From assembly GCA_035447065.1 (NCBI GenBank), contig DAOTGJ010000014.1, positions 11,405 through 75,404 of the forward strand: a stretch of 64,000 nt of DNA. The letters run 5' to 3'. Below, in pieces: positions 49,150 to 57,028 of this stretch. Within the stretch, counting starts at the first letter, position 1, and each line of letters begins with the position of its first letter. Made by a program: the position numbers and the translations under genes. Origin of the DNA: CALEMW01 sp035447065. GTDB lineage: Bacteria; Krumholzibacteriota; Krumholzibacteriia; LZORAL124-64-63. The notes beneath the pieces are model-generated. The model saw nothing but the letters and a program-made list of their open reading frames with translations, was not told the DNA's origin and made no database searches.

Positions 49150-50343
49150 ATGCAGCGAACCACCCTCCTCGCGGCCCTGGCGCTGCTGGTGCTGGGCGCG
49201 GGCGCGGCCCTGGCCGCCGACGGCCCCGCCGACTACGCCGCCGCCAAGGCCCTGGCCAAGGCCGAGAACAAGCCCCTGGTCCTGGACTTCATGACCGACT
49301 GGTGACCCGGCTGCAAGCAGTTCGCCCGTGAGGCGACCACCGAGCAGCCCATCCTGGACGTCCTGGACGACGTGATCCTCTTCGCCGTGGACTGCGAGAA
49401 GGGCGAGGGCCCCGACCTGGCCAAGCAGTACGGCATCCCCGGCTACCCCACCTACGTCATGCTCACCCCCGACGGCGAACGCAGCGCCGCCTGGCTGGGC
49501 TACGACGGCCCCGAGTCCTTCCACGAGAAGGTGACCGCCGGCATCGCCGACCCGCGCCCCGTGACCGCCAAGGCCGAGGCCTACGCCGCCGCGCCCACCG
49601 TGGCCCTGGCCCGCGTGCTGGCCGATGACGCCGCGGCCGCCGGCCGGCTGGACGACTCGGTGACGTACCTGCGCAAGGCGCGCGAGCTGGATCCCGCCGG
49701 CTACCCGGCCTACACGTCGGAGATCATGGGCAACATGTTCTTCGGGGCGCGCAAGGGTCAGTTCACCCTGGACGAGGTGGACGCCGAGGCGAGCCAGGCC
49801 CAGGCCATGGCCCAGATGGGCGGCCTGCACGACAAGGTCATGCTGCTGGCCATGCGCATGGCCGGCCTGGCCGCGGGCCAGGGCGAACCGGCCCGGGCCA
49901 AGCCCTACCTGGAGCGGGCCATGACCTCGCTGCAGGCGGTGCCCGCGGACGAGCTGCCCGGCTTCGCGCCGGACCTGCGCGTGGCCCACGCCCTGATCGT
50001 GGAGGGGAACAAGCCCAAGGCCCTGGAGCTGAAGCTGGCCGCCCAGCCCGAGGGCTGGCAGGACGACGCCTCGCGCCTGAACTCCGTGGCGTGGTGGTGC
50101 TTCGAGAACCAGGTGAACCAGGAGCAGGCCCTGGACTGGGCGCTGCGCGGCGCGGAGCTGGCCGCATCGGACGAGGACCGGGCCGAGATCCTGGACACCG
50201 CCGCCGAGCTCTGCCAGGCCCTGGGCAACTGCGACGAGGCCATCGCCACGATCAAGCGGGCCATCGAGCTGAACCCGGGCCGTGATTACTACAAGCGCCA
50301 GCTCGCCAAGTTCGAGGCGTCCAAGGCGGCGCAGGCAGGATAG
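49150..50343 (+). CDS. Thioredoxin-fold/TPR selenoprotein, copy 2 (in-frame TGA = Sec52)
   Basis: 397 residues with Sec at TGA 49303-49305. Paralogue of copy 1, 165 bases downstream: signal peptide, then 'DFMTDW-U-PGCKQFAREATTE', 'IPGYPTYVMLTPDGE' and the same TPR-like half ending with 'KFEASKAAQAG'. The TGA, flanking Trp and resolving Cys are conserved in both, which excludes a chance stop. A clear ribosome site is not seen apart from GGAG 49139-49142. The tandem pair probably arose by duplication; codon use is even more GC-biased than in copy 1. Redox partner unknown. Confidence 0.9.
49320..49338 (+). promoter_or_regulatory. Candidate SECIS hairpin, selenoprotein copy 2
   Basis: Stem TCGCC (49322-49326) with GGCGA (49332-49336), loop CGTGA, starting 17 bases after the TGA, base-for-base the same as in copy 1. 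Confidence 0.6.
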
Positions 50344-50357
50344 GTCGCCGGAACGCG

Positions 50358-50385
50358 GAAGGGAGGGCCCGCGGGCCCTCCCTTC
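50358..50385. terminator. 13-bp perfect hairpin between convergent genes
   Basis: GAAGGGAGGGCCC (50358-50370) pairs with GGGCCCTCCCTTC (50373-50385) around GC, a near-uninterrupted palindrome serving both convergent genes. Short T content only. Confidence 0.65.
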
Positions 50386-50410
50386 GTCCATCCCGCCGTC
50401 GCGGCGCGCC

Positions 50411-51256
50411 TCAGACGAACGCCACCACGTACGCCACCCACGCCGACGCGGTATCGCCCTCCAGGCTGGGCACGAAGATCCCGTCGGGCTCGCCGTCCTC
50501 GTCCGCACCCTCCCAGAACACCGTCACCGTGCGGAAGCCCGCCTCGGCCAGCAGGTCGCGGATCTCGGGCAGCGTCCACAGGCGCCACTCGTAGGTGAAG
50601 GCATTGTTGAGCTCGGTGCCGTCGGGGAAGCGGTAGTGGATCCTGCAGGTGTAGGCGTGGGTGATGGGGCTGAAGACGTCCTGGTCCCAGATGTAGGTGA
50701 AGCCCTCGCACTCGCGCTCCTCGAGCTGGAGCACCTGGGCTTCCGGGCCGCCGTAGATGTCCATCATCAGCATGCCGGCCTCCTTGAGCGAGGCGCGGCA
50801 GTTGCGCAGGTAGCCCAGCAGCTCCTCGCGGGCGTGGAAGCCCCACCAGGAGAAGTTGGTGGCGGCCAGCACGTCGCACTTGGGCTCCTGCACGTCGCGC
50901 ACGTCGGCCTGGATGAGGGTCACGGCGTCGGCGCGGTCGCCCAGGGCGGCCAGGTGGTGCTCGCGGCCGTAATCCAGGGTGGGGCCGTCCAGGTCCACGC
51001 CCACGGCCGTGTTGTCCGGGCGCTGCTCCACCCAGGTGCGGCTCAGGTAGGCGGTGCCGCAGAAGTCCTCGCGCAGGCGGCGCGGCAGGCGGCCGAACTC
51101 GGCGCGGTACACGCGGTCGATGAACTCAACCTCCGCCTCGGGGTTCTGCACGGAGTTCTCGTAGAGCCAGTGCTTGTTGGCGGCGGCGGCGGTCAGCCCG
51201 CCCTTGGCCTTCCTGGCCTTGCTCTTGGCCTTCGGCTTGGTCTTGGTCTTGCCCAT
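50411..51256 (-). CDS. Class I SAM-dependent methyltransferase
   Basis: 281 residues. A Lys/Ala-rich basic tail (MGKTKTKPKAKSKARKAKGG) precedes a Rossmann methyltransferase: motif I appears as 'LREDFCGTAYLSRTW' near 60-74, the acidic motif as 'VGVDLDGPTLDYGRE', motif IV as 'CDVLAATNFSWWGF'. The C-terminal half is beta-rich ('FTYIWDQDVFSP', 'YRFPDGTELNNAFTYEWR') and may bind the acceptor. Substrate unknown. The basic tail suggests contact with nucleic acid or another acidic partner, but that is speculation. Convergent with selenoprotein copy 2. Confidence 0.87.
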   Translation of the reverse strand: MGKTKTKPKAKSKARKAKGGLTAAAANKHWLYENSVQNPEAEVEFIDRVYRAEFGRLPRRLREDFCGTAYLSRTWVEQRPDNTAVGVDLDGPTLDYGREHHLAALGDRADAVTLIQADVRDVQEPKCDVLAATNFSWWGFHAREELLGYLRNCRASLKEAGMLMMDIYGGPEAQVLQLEERECEGFTYIWDQDVFSPITHAYTCRIHYRFPDGTELNNAFTYEWRLWTLPEIRDLLAEAGFRTVTVFWEGADEDGEPDGIFVPSLEGDTASAWVAYVVAFV

Positions 51257-51363
51257 GCTGCGGTGTCCCGGGTGAACGTGAGGGCGCCGACGGGACCTCC
51301 ACCGTCCCGTCGGCGCCGCGCATTGAACCACGTCCCGCCTTGGGGGACAAGGACCGATCCCGC

Positions 51364-54333
51364 CTAGCGCAGCACGGTGATCCGCCGCGACACGTCCTCG
51401 CGCACGCCGGGGCCGCGCACCCGCAGGCGCGCGAAGTACTGGCCGCCGGCCAGGGGACGGCCCGCGTCGTCGCGGCCGTTCCAGCCCAGCACGTGCTCGC
51501 CGGCGGCGATCTCCTCCTGCAGGACGCGCCGCACGCGCCGGCCGGCGAGGTCGTAGATCTCCAGGCTGGCCTGCGCGCGCAGAGGCACCGCGAAGCGGAA
51601 CTGCGTGGAGGGGCCGGAGGTGGGGTTGGGGAAGGCGCCCGCGAACCGGACGCGGGTGCCGCCCGTCGCGGCGGGGTCGCCCACGGCGGTGGTCACGTCC
51701 TCGGGGCAGTCGGAGCAGCCGGTGCGCTGGGGATCGTGGCCGTCCATGGGCCAGGTGGAGGCGGCGGAGAGCGGCGCCGTGCCCACATCCATCACGAAGA
51801 GCTGCCGGTCCACCACCACCAGCTCGTTGCGGCCGTCCAGGTCCACGTCGCCCATGGCGGCGGCCACCTCCACCTGGTTGCCGCCGCGCAGCGCGCGCGG
51901 CCAGCCGGGTATGAGCCCGCCGAAGTTGTCCCAGCAGTAGACCTCCGTGCTGCGCGAGGGCGCCACCACGTCGCCGCTGCCGCCTTCCACCGCGCCCATG
52001 ATGGGGTTGGCGAAGAGGTACCAGCCGTTGCCCGGCACCACGGGGAAGCCGCCGGCCTGGGCGCCGCTGGAATAGAGCAGGTGCACGTTCCAGTTGCGCG
52101 CGCCCACGGCGAGCTCCGGCTCGAAGGTGCCGCGGATCTGGGCCCAGGCCGCGGCGGTGAGCGCCGTGCCCGTGGGGGAGGTGAACGGGAAGCCGGGGTG
52201 ATCGGCGCCCGTGTGGTCCAGCACGAAGAGCTGGCCGGCGGCGGTGGGCGCGGCGATCTCCAGGGTGCCGTCCAGGTCCAGGTCGCCCAGGGTCACCGCT
52301 GCGGACACGTCGCTGCCCAGGGCGCGGGAGAACACCGGCGAGGGCTCGTAGAGCTTGAAGGCGAACACGGAGCCGCCGGCCGCCGCCACGATCTCCGCCA
52401 CGCCGTCGTCGTCGATGTCGCCGATGGCCGGCGCCGCGATCACGTCGCCCGTGAAGACGTTCCAGCCGAAGGTCTCCAGGGGCGACACGCCGCGGTAGTT
52501 GAGGAAGCCGATGTGGCCGCCCGTGCCCACCACCACCGTCCGCGGGTACGGTCCGCCCAGGGCGCCGATGGAGACGAAGGCCGGCGCGCCGGGGTCGTAC
52601 TGCACCGGCCAGCCGTCGCGCGGGACGCCGCGGGGATCGAAGGCGTGCACGTCGCCGTCGCCGCCGCCGGCCACCACGGTGGGCTCGCCGTGGCTGAGCT
52701 CGCCCACCGCCACCGAGGCCACGCCCGCGGGCAGGGCGACGGGCCAGCCGGCCACCGCATCGCCGGTGTGGTGGCGGGCCTCCACCTGGCCCGCGGCGTT
52801 GCCGAACACGATCTCCAGGTCGCCGTCCTGGTCCAGGTCCACCAGCACCGGGGAGGTGACCGCCGGCATGGCCAAATCCACGGGCAGGCCCGGTTCCAGG
52901 TTGGGGTAGCCGGGGGCGCCGCGCCAGAGGGCGTCGAACTCGGCGCTGGAGTCGGTGGTCCGCACCGTCGCGGCCGGCTGCTCGTCGCGGCTGCGGTCCA
53001 GGGCGAGCTGCGGCCAGTAGCGCCAGCTCGTGGGCGCGTCGCTGAAGCGCTCCAAGGCGCTCCAGCTGGCGGGTGCGGCATCGTCGGCGCTGCTGAGCAC
53101 CAGGGAGGCGCCGTCGTCGTCGCCGTACACGCCGGCGGCGAGGAAGCGGCCGGACGTCAGGGAGTACTCGATGTCGCCGCCGATGGACCACGGCGCGTCG
53201 AACTCCGGCGTGCCAAACCAGTCGATGCCGGCGTCGGTGGAGACGCGCATGGCGGGGTCGGCGAAGTTGAAGAACGCCTGGCTGTAGATCAGGACCGCGG
53301 TCGACGTGGCGAGGGAGGCGCAGATGTCGATGGCGATCTGCTCGACGCCGTCGAGCGAGGAGGTGACGCCGTAGAGGGGGCCCCAGTCCGTGGGGGCGCT
53401 GGCATAGTTGATGGCGCGGATGGAGCGCACGGCGTCGTCGAAGGTGTCCTGCAGACGCTCCGTGTACGTCCAGAGCACGTGGATCACGCCGCCGTAGCCG
53501 TAGCTGATGCGCGGCCAGGAGTACATCAGGTTGCCGCTGGAGGCGAGCGAGGCGATGCGGTAGCCGGCCGCCCAGGTCTGGCCCTGGTTCGTGGAGCGTG
53601 TGAACCAGATGTCGTCGCCGTTCCCGTCGATGCCGGAGGCCACCAGGTAGACGTAGTACGACTCGAAGCTGCGGTCGTCGATCTCCAGGCTGGGGTTGAG
53701 GAAGCTCGCGCCGGAGCCCAGGGGCACGGTGGTTGTCCAGGCGGCGGCGGCGGCGGCGGGGTCGGCGTAGGCCACTTCCACGGCGAAGCCGGAGCCGCCG
53801 TACGCCATGCAGGTCACGAACACGCGCGGCACGGAGCCGCCGGCCACGTCCAGGTCGCGCAGGCGGTGCACGCTGCCGTCGTCGGCGCCGATCTGGCCCC
53901 AGGCCTGGAAGGTGGTGCCCCCGTCCGTGGAGCGGAAGACGTCGATCCACTCGGACCAGGTGGGGTCGCCGGCGTAGTAGCCCACGGCCACGAAGACGGC
54001 GCCGTTCTCGGCGATGCCCACCTCCACCGCGGACACGTCGGGGGACTCGGTCACCACCACGTCGTCGCCGCCGATCTCGGGCGGAATCACCAGCGGCAGC
54101 GCGCGCAGGGCCAGCTCCCGGTCCCGCGGGTCCAGCCCGGCCAGGGGATCGCGGCCGTCGCGGGGGGCGGCGGGAGCCGCGGCGCCGAGGCGAGCCGGGC
54201 GCAGGAGGTCGTCGTTCACCGACGCGGCCGCCGCGTGGTTCCGCAGCTCCGGCGGCGTGGGCGGACGCTCGGCGGACGCGACGGCGGCGGCGAGCAGGAG
54301 CAGGATGACGAGGAGCGCGGGGCGCGGACCCAT
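51364..54333 (-). CDS. Large secreted beta-propeller protein with FlgD-type C-terminal domain
   Basis: 989 residues. Signal peptide (MGPRPALLVILLLLAAAVASA). Residues about 90-480 form a BNR/sialidase-like propeller ('DVFRSTDGGTTFQAWGQIG', 'FTRSTNQGQTWAAGYRI'). Residues about 500-890 hold FG-GAP/VCBS-type repeats with Ca-binding-like 'DLDQDGDLEIVFGN', 'DIDDDGVAEIVAA', 'DLDLDGTLEIAAP' and 'DVDLDGRNELVV'. The last 95 residues begin 'FPNPTSGPSTQFRF' and end 'RRITVLR', a sorting domain. GGAGG lies eight bases before ATG 54333; the frame extends 95 codons upstream without homology. Probably a cell-surface or secreted binding protein; no catalytic residues identified. Confidence 0.88.
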   Translation of the reverse strand: MGPRPALLVILLLLAAAVASAERPPTPPELRNHAAAASVNDDLLRPARLGAAAPAAPRDGRDPLAGLDPRDRELALRALPLVIPPEIGGDDVVVTESPDVSAVEVGIAENGAVFVAVGYYAGDPTWSEWIDVFRSTDGGTTFQAWGQIGADDGSVHRLRDLDVAGGSVPRVFVTCMAYGGSGFAVEVAYADPAAAAAAWTTTVPLGSGASFLNPSLEIDDRSFESYYVYLVASGIDGNGDDIWFTRSTNQGQTWAAGYRIASLASSGNLMYSWPRISYGYGGVIHVLWTYTERLQDTFDDAVRSIRAINYASAPTDWGPLYGVTSSLDGVEQIAIDICASLATSTAVLIYSQAFFNFADPAMRVSTDAGIDWFGTPEFDAPWSIGGDIEYSLTSGRFLAAGVYGDDDGASLVLSSADDAAPASWSALERFSDAPTSWRYWPQLALDRSRDEQPAATVRTTDSSAEFDALWRGAPGYPNLEPGLPVDLAMPAVTSPVLVDLDQDGDLEIVFGNAAGQVEARHHTGDAVAGWPVALPAGVASVAVGELSHGEPTVVAGGGDGDVHAFDPRGVPRDGWPVQYDPGAPAFVSIGALGGPYPRTVVVGTGGHIGFLNYRGVSPLETFGWNVFTGDVIAAPAIGDIDDDGVAEIVAAAGGSVFAFKLYEPSPVFSRALGSDVSAAVTLGDLDLDGTLEIAAPTAAGQLFVLDHTGADHPGFPFTSPTGTALTAAAWAQIRGTFEPELAVGARNWNVHLLYSSGAQAGGFPVVPGNGWYLFANPIMGAVEGGSGDVVAPSRSTEVYCWDNFGGLIPGWPRALRGGNQVEVAAAMGDVDLDGRNELVVVDRQLFVMDVGTAPLSAASTWPMDGHDPQRTGCSDCPEDVTTAVGDPAATGGTRVRFAGAFPNPTSGPSTQFRFAVPLRAQASLEIYDLAGRRVRRVLQEEIAAGEHVLGWNGRDDAGRPLAGGQYFARLRVRGPGVREDVSRRITVLR

Positions 54334-54434
54334 GGCGAGAACCTCCGAAGGATGATCCAGTGGGCGGAGCCGGAGGGGCCCCGGATACGGGAGAATTATA
54401 GTCCACGATTTGCCGAAGGCGTCTGATCCTACAA

Positions 54435-54466
54435 TAAAAAGCCCCCCGATCCTCTCGGGGGGCTTT
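54435..54466 (-). terminator. Rho-independent terminator of the pentaheme cytochrome gene
   Basis: Minus strand: AAAGCCCCCCGA pairs with TCGGGGGGCTTT (54466-54455 with 54449-54438), followed by further T (CTTTTTATT). Lies 25 bases past the cytochrome stop and upstream of the propeller gene, separating the two. Confidence 0.9.
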
Positions 54467-54490
54467 CGGAGCCCGGAGTCGTGCAGGAAG

Positions 54491-56365
54491 CTACTCCACC
54501 AGCATGATCTTCCCGGTGCGCACCTGCCCCAGGGCCTCCAGCCGCAGCACGTACACGCCCGAGGAGAGATCCCGCGGCTGCCAGTCGATGCGGTGCTCGC
54601 CCGCGGTCTGGTCCGCATCCACCAGCGCGGCCACGCGGTGGCCCAGCAGGTCGTACACGCTCAGACGGGCATGGCCGTCCGCGGACAGGGTGTAGCGCAG
54701 GCTGGTGCCCGGGTTGCAGGGGTTGGGCCACGGGTGGTCCAGGGCGATGCGCGCCGAGGGGAGGTCCGGCGCGGCGGTGGCGTCCAGGGCCAGCTCGGCG
54801 GTGGCCATGATCACCGGGGCGTAGTCGCGGTCGCCGTAGAGCGCCTGGAAGGCGTCGATCTCCGGCGTCTCGAAGCCCGCCAGATAGCCCACGAACTCCG
54901 GCACCACGCTCTGGTAGCAGGCCTCCACCACCACGCGCGAGGCCGCCGGCAGACGGTAGTGGACCACATCGGCGCCGCTGCCCTCCAGCCCCTGGTCGCG
55001 GTTGAAGTCGGGGTCGTCCAGGGCCAGGCCCGCCACGGCGATGGTCTCGTAGCCGGCCGCGGCAGAAGTCATGCCGAGGGGCGGCAGGCGGTTGTCCTTC
55101 AGCAGCTGGCCGGCGTGCAGGAGCGTGTAGGTCTGCTGGTGGTCCACGTCGCCCATGATGGCCTCGTAGATGGCCACCTGGCCGCCGTCGGTGATCAGGT
55201 CGTGATGGGGCTCGTACGGAGCATCGCGGCCCACGATGGTCCCGTCGGACTGCCAGGCGCCGGACTCGAAGACCGTGGCGCCCAGGGCGTCCTCGGCGCG
55301 CAGGTGCAGCCACAGGCGGCGCAGGGGGATGCCGGTGGGCAGCTTGTGGCCGGTGAGGTTGGTCAGCCGCACCGTCACGTCCAGACCGTCGGCCGTGGGA
55401 TCGGCGGTCACGTCCAGGGCCAGGCTGTTCCGGGTCAGGTTGACCAGGGTGCGCTCGATGGTGGCGTCGAACTGGGCGGGCGTGGCGCTGAGGCCCAGCT
55501 CGTCGGCGTGGTCGCGCAGCAGGCCCAGCATGAAGGCGTTGCCGCCCACGAACCCGTGCTCCCAGTACGGCTCGTGCGTGACGGTGTGCCAGCCCGGCAT
55601 GGTGGAGATGTCCACCGGCGCGGCGGAACGCGGCATGTGGCAGTCCTGGCACTCCACGCCCTGGGCGGCGTAGCTGCTGGCCTGCCATTCCAGGTACGGC
55701 GCCTGCTCGGGGAACTCGCCCACCACGTTGCCCTCGTGATCCACGAAAGGCGTGAACAGGGTGTGGCAGGTGGCGCACAGCTCCGAGTCGCCCATGTGCT
55801 CCGCCGCCACCGGAGTGAACCCCGTCTGGTTGACCATGGGGCCGGTCAGCGGGCCGGCGTAGGGCCCGAAGATCTCGTGGGCGGTCCCCACCTCGTAGCC
55901 GCCGGTGAAGCTCTCGGGGTCGCCCAGGTTGTCGGGGCGGATCTGGTGGCACAGGGTGCAGGAGACGCCGTCCTGGGCCAGGCCGCTCGCGGCCAGGTCC
56001 GCCATGGAGTAGGGCAGGGCGCCGTCGAGCTCCGCCTGGGCGTGGCCCAGGGGGGCGTGGCACGTGGTGCAGGTGTTCTCGATGACCGACTGCAGCTCCG
56101 GATGCTCCGTCACCTCGGCCGAGACCACGGCCTGCCAGAGGGGGTCACGCGCCGCGTTGGCCATCATGGTGGAGCGCCACAATGTGGCGGGGGAGATGTC
56201 CACGCCGTCCTCCACCATGACCGTGCCGCTGCCGGTGTGGCAGGCGGCGCAGTTGCCGGAGCCCGAGAAGTGGGCGGACACGTCGGTGGAGAGGGGGACG
56301 GTGGCGGAGGCGTTCGCGGACGCCAGGACCACGGCGAGGAGGATCGGTGCTCCGATGCGGATCAT
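54491..56365 (-). CDS. Secreted pentaheme c-type cytochrome with FlgD-type C-terminal domain
   Basis: 624 residues. Signal peptide after ATG 56365 (MIRIGAPILLAVVLASANASA), which has AGGAG nine bases upstream. Five CXXCH haem sites: CAACH, CTTCH, CTLCH, CATCH and CQDCH, all within the first 250 residues, with 'HMGDSELCATCHTLF' and 'QGVECQDCHMPRS' resembling cytochrome c554-family proteins. A beta-rich middle (300-530) lacks haem sites. The last 80 residues begin 'WPNPCNPGTSLRY' and end 'GKIMLVE', a sorting domain. It would carry electrons in the periplasm or on the cell surface; no partner oxidoreductase is nearby. Its own terminator follows. Confidence 0.92.
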   Translation of the reverse strand: MIRIGAPILLAVVLASANASATVPLSTDVSAHFSGSGNCAACHTGSGTVMVEDGVDISPATLWRSTMMANAARDPLWQAVVSAEVTEHPELQSVIENTCTTCHAPLGHAQAELDGALPYSMADLAASGLAQDGVSCTLCHQIRPDNLGDPESFTGGYEVGTAHEIFGPYAGPLTGPMVNQTGFTPVAAEHMGDSELCATCHTLFTPFVDHEGNVVGEFPEQAPYLEWQASSYAAQGVECQDCHMPRSAAPVDISTMPGWHTVTHEPYWEHGFVGGNAFMLGLLRDHADELGLSATPAQFDATIERTLVNLTRNSLALDVTADPTADGLDVTVRLTNLTGHKLPTGIPLRRLWLHLRAEDALGATVFESGAWQSDGTIVGRDAPYEPHHDLITDGGQVAIYEAIMGDVDHQQTYTLLHAGQLLKDNRLPPLGMTSAAAGYETIAVAGLALDDPDFNRDQGLEGSGADVVHYRLPAASRVVVEACYQSVVPEFVGYLAGFETPEIDAFQALYGDRDYAPVIMATAELALDATAAPDLPSARIALDHPWPNPCNPGTSLRYTLSADGHARLSVYDLLGHRVAALVDADQTAGEHRIDWQPRDLSSGVYVLRLEALGQVRTGKIMLVE

Positions 56366-56530
56366 GGTGCGGGGCTCCTGGGTCGGGCGGATCCATGAGT
56401 CGATGTTCTGATTATCGGCCATCAATCAAATAACTTCAATAATGATTACATAGATGGCGCCTCGAAAAATCATCCGGCCCGTCCGAAGGGACGGCCGACC
56501 CCGGCTCCGCCGCTTCTCGCCGTCGTCGGC

Positions 56531-57028
56531 TCAGTCGAGCCGCTTGACGAAGACGTGCTTGGCGTCGCCCGGAGCGTAGAAGTCGGGGAAGACGGCCCCC
56601 GAGTCGTAGCCGTTGCGCTCGTAGAAGGCCCGCGTGGAGACGTACTGGTCGCGGCCGCTGGTCTCGGCGTAGCAGGCCAGGCCCCCATGCTCGGCGATGC
56701 GCCGCTCGGTCTGGGCGAGGATGCGCCGGCCCAACCCGGAGCCCTGCGTCGCGGGAGCCACGGCGATCCAGTACAGGTCCCAGCTCACGGTGCTGCAGGG
56801 GATCAGCCCGTAGCAGGAGTAGCCCTCCAGGCGGCCGTCGCGGTCCGCCAGGATGAACTCGTAGCCGCTGGCCAGCCCCCGGTCCAGGCGCTCCTGGACC
56901 AGCTCGGCGGCGATGGCCACCTCCTCGTCCGAGAAGAAGCCCGTGGCGGCCACCAGGTCGCGCACCGCCGCCACGTCGTCGGCGCGGACCTGCTCGCGGA
57001 TCGTGAAGACTCCGGTCTCCTCCGTCAT
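56531..57028 (-). CDS. GNAT acetyltransferase, last gene of the lysine-aminomutase operon
   Basis: 165 residues with a GNAT fold: 'FTIREQVRADDVAAVRDLV' at the start, 'YEFILADRDGRLEGYSCYG' and the acetyl-CoA loop 'VAPATQGSGLGRRIL' near 93-107, then 'RAFYERNGY' near 137. It would acetylate an amine. The ATG overlaps the stop of the GNAT-deacetylase fusion. In other organisms lysine 2,3-aminomutase (AblA) pairs with an acetyltransferase (AblB) that makes N-epsilon-acetyl-beta-lysine, so this gene could play that part; the sequence is not obviously AblB, so the substrate is inference. Confidence 0.88.
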   Translation of the reverse strand: MTEETGVFTIREQVRADDVAAVRDLVAATGFFSDEEVAIAAELVQERLDRGLASGYEFILADRDGRLEGYSCYGLIPCSTVSWDLYWIAVAPATQGSGLGRRILAQTERRIAEHGGLACYAETSGRDQYVSTRAFYERNGYDSGAVFPDFYAPGDAKHVFVKRLD

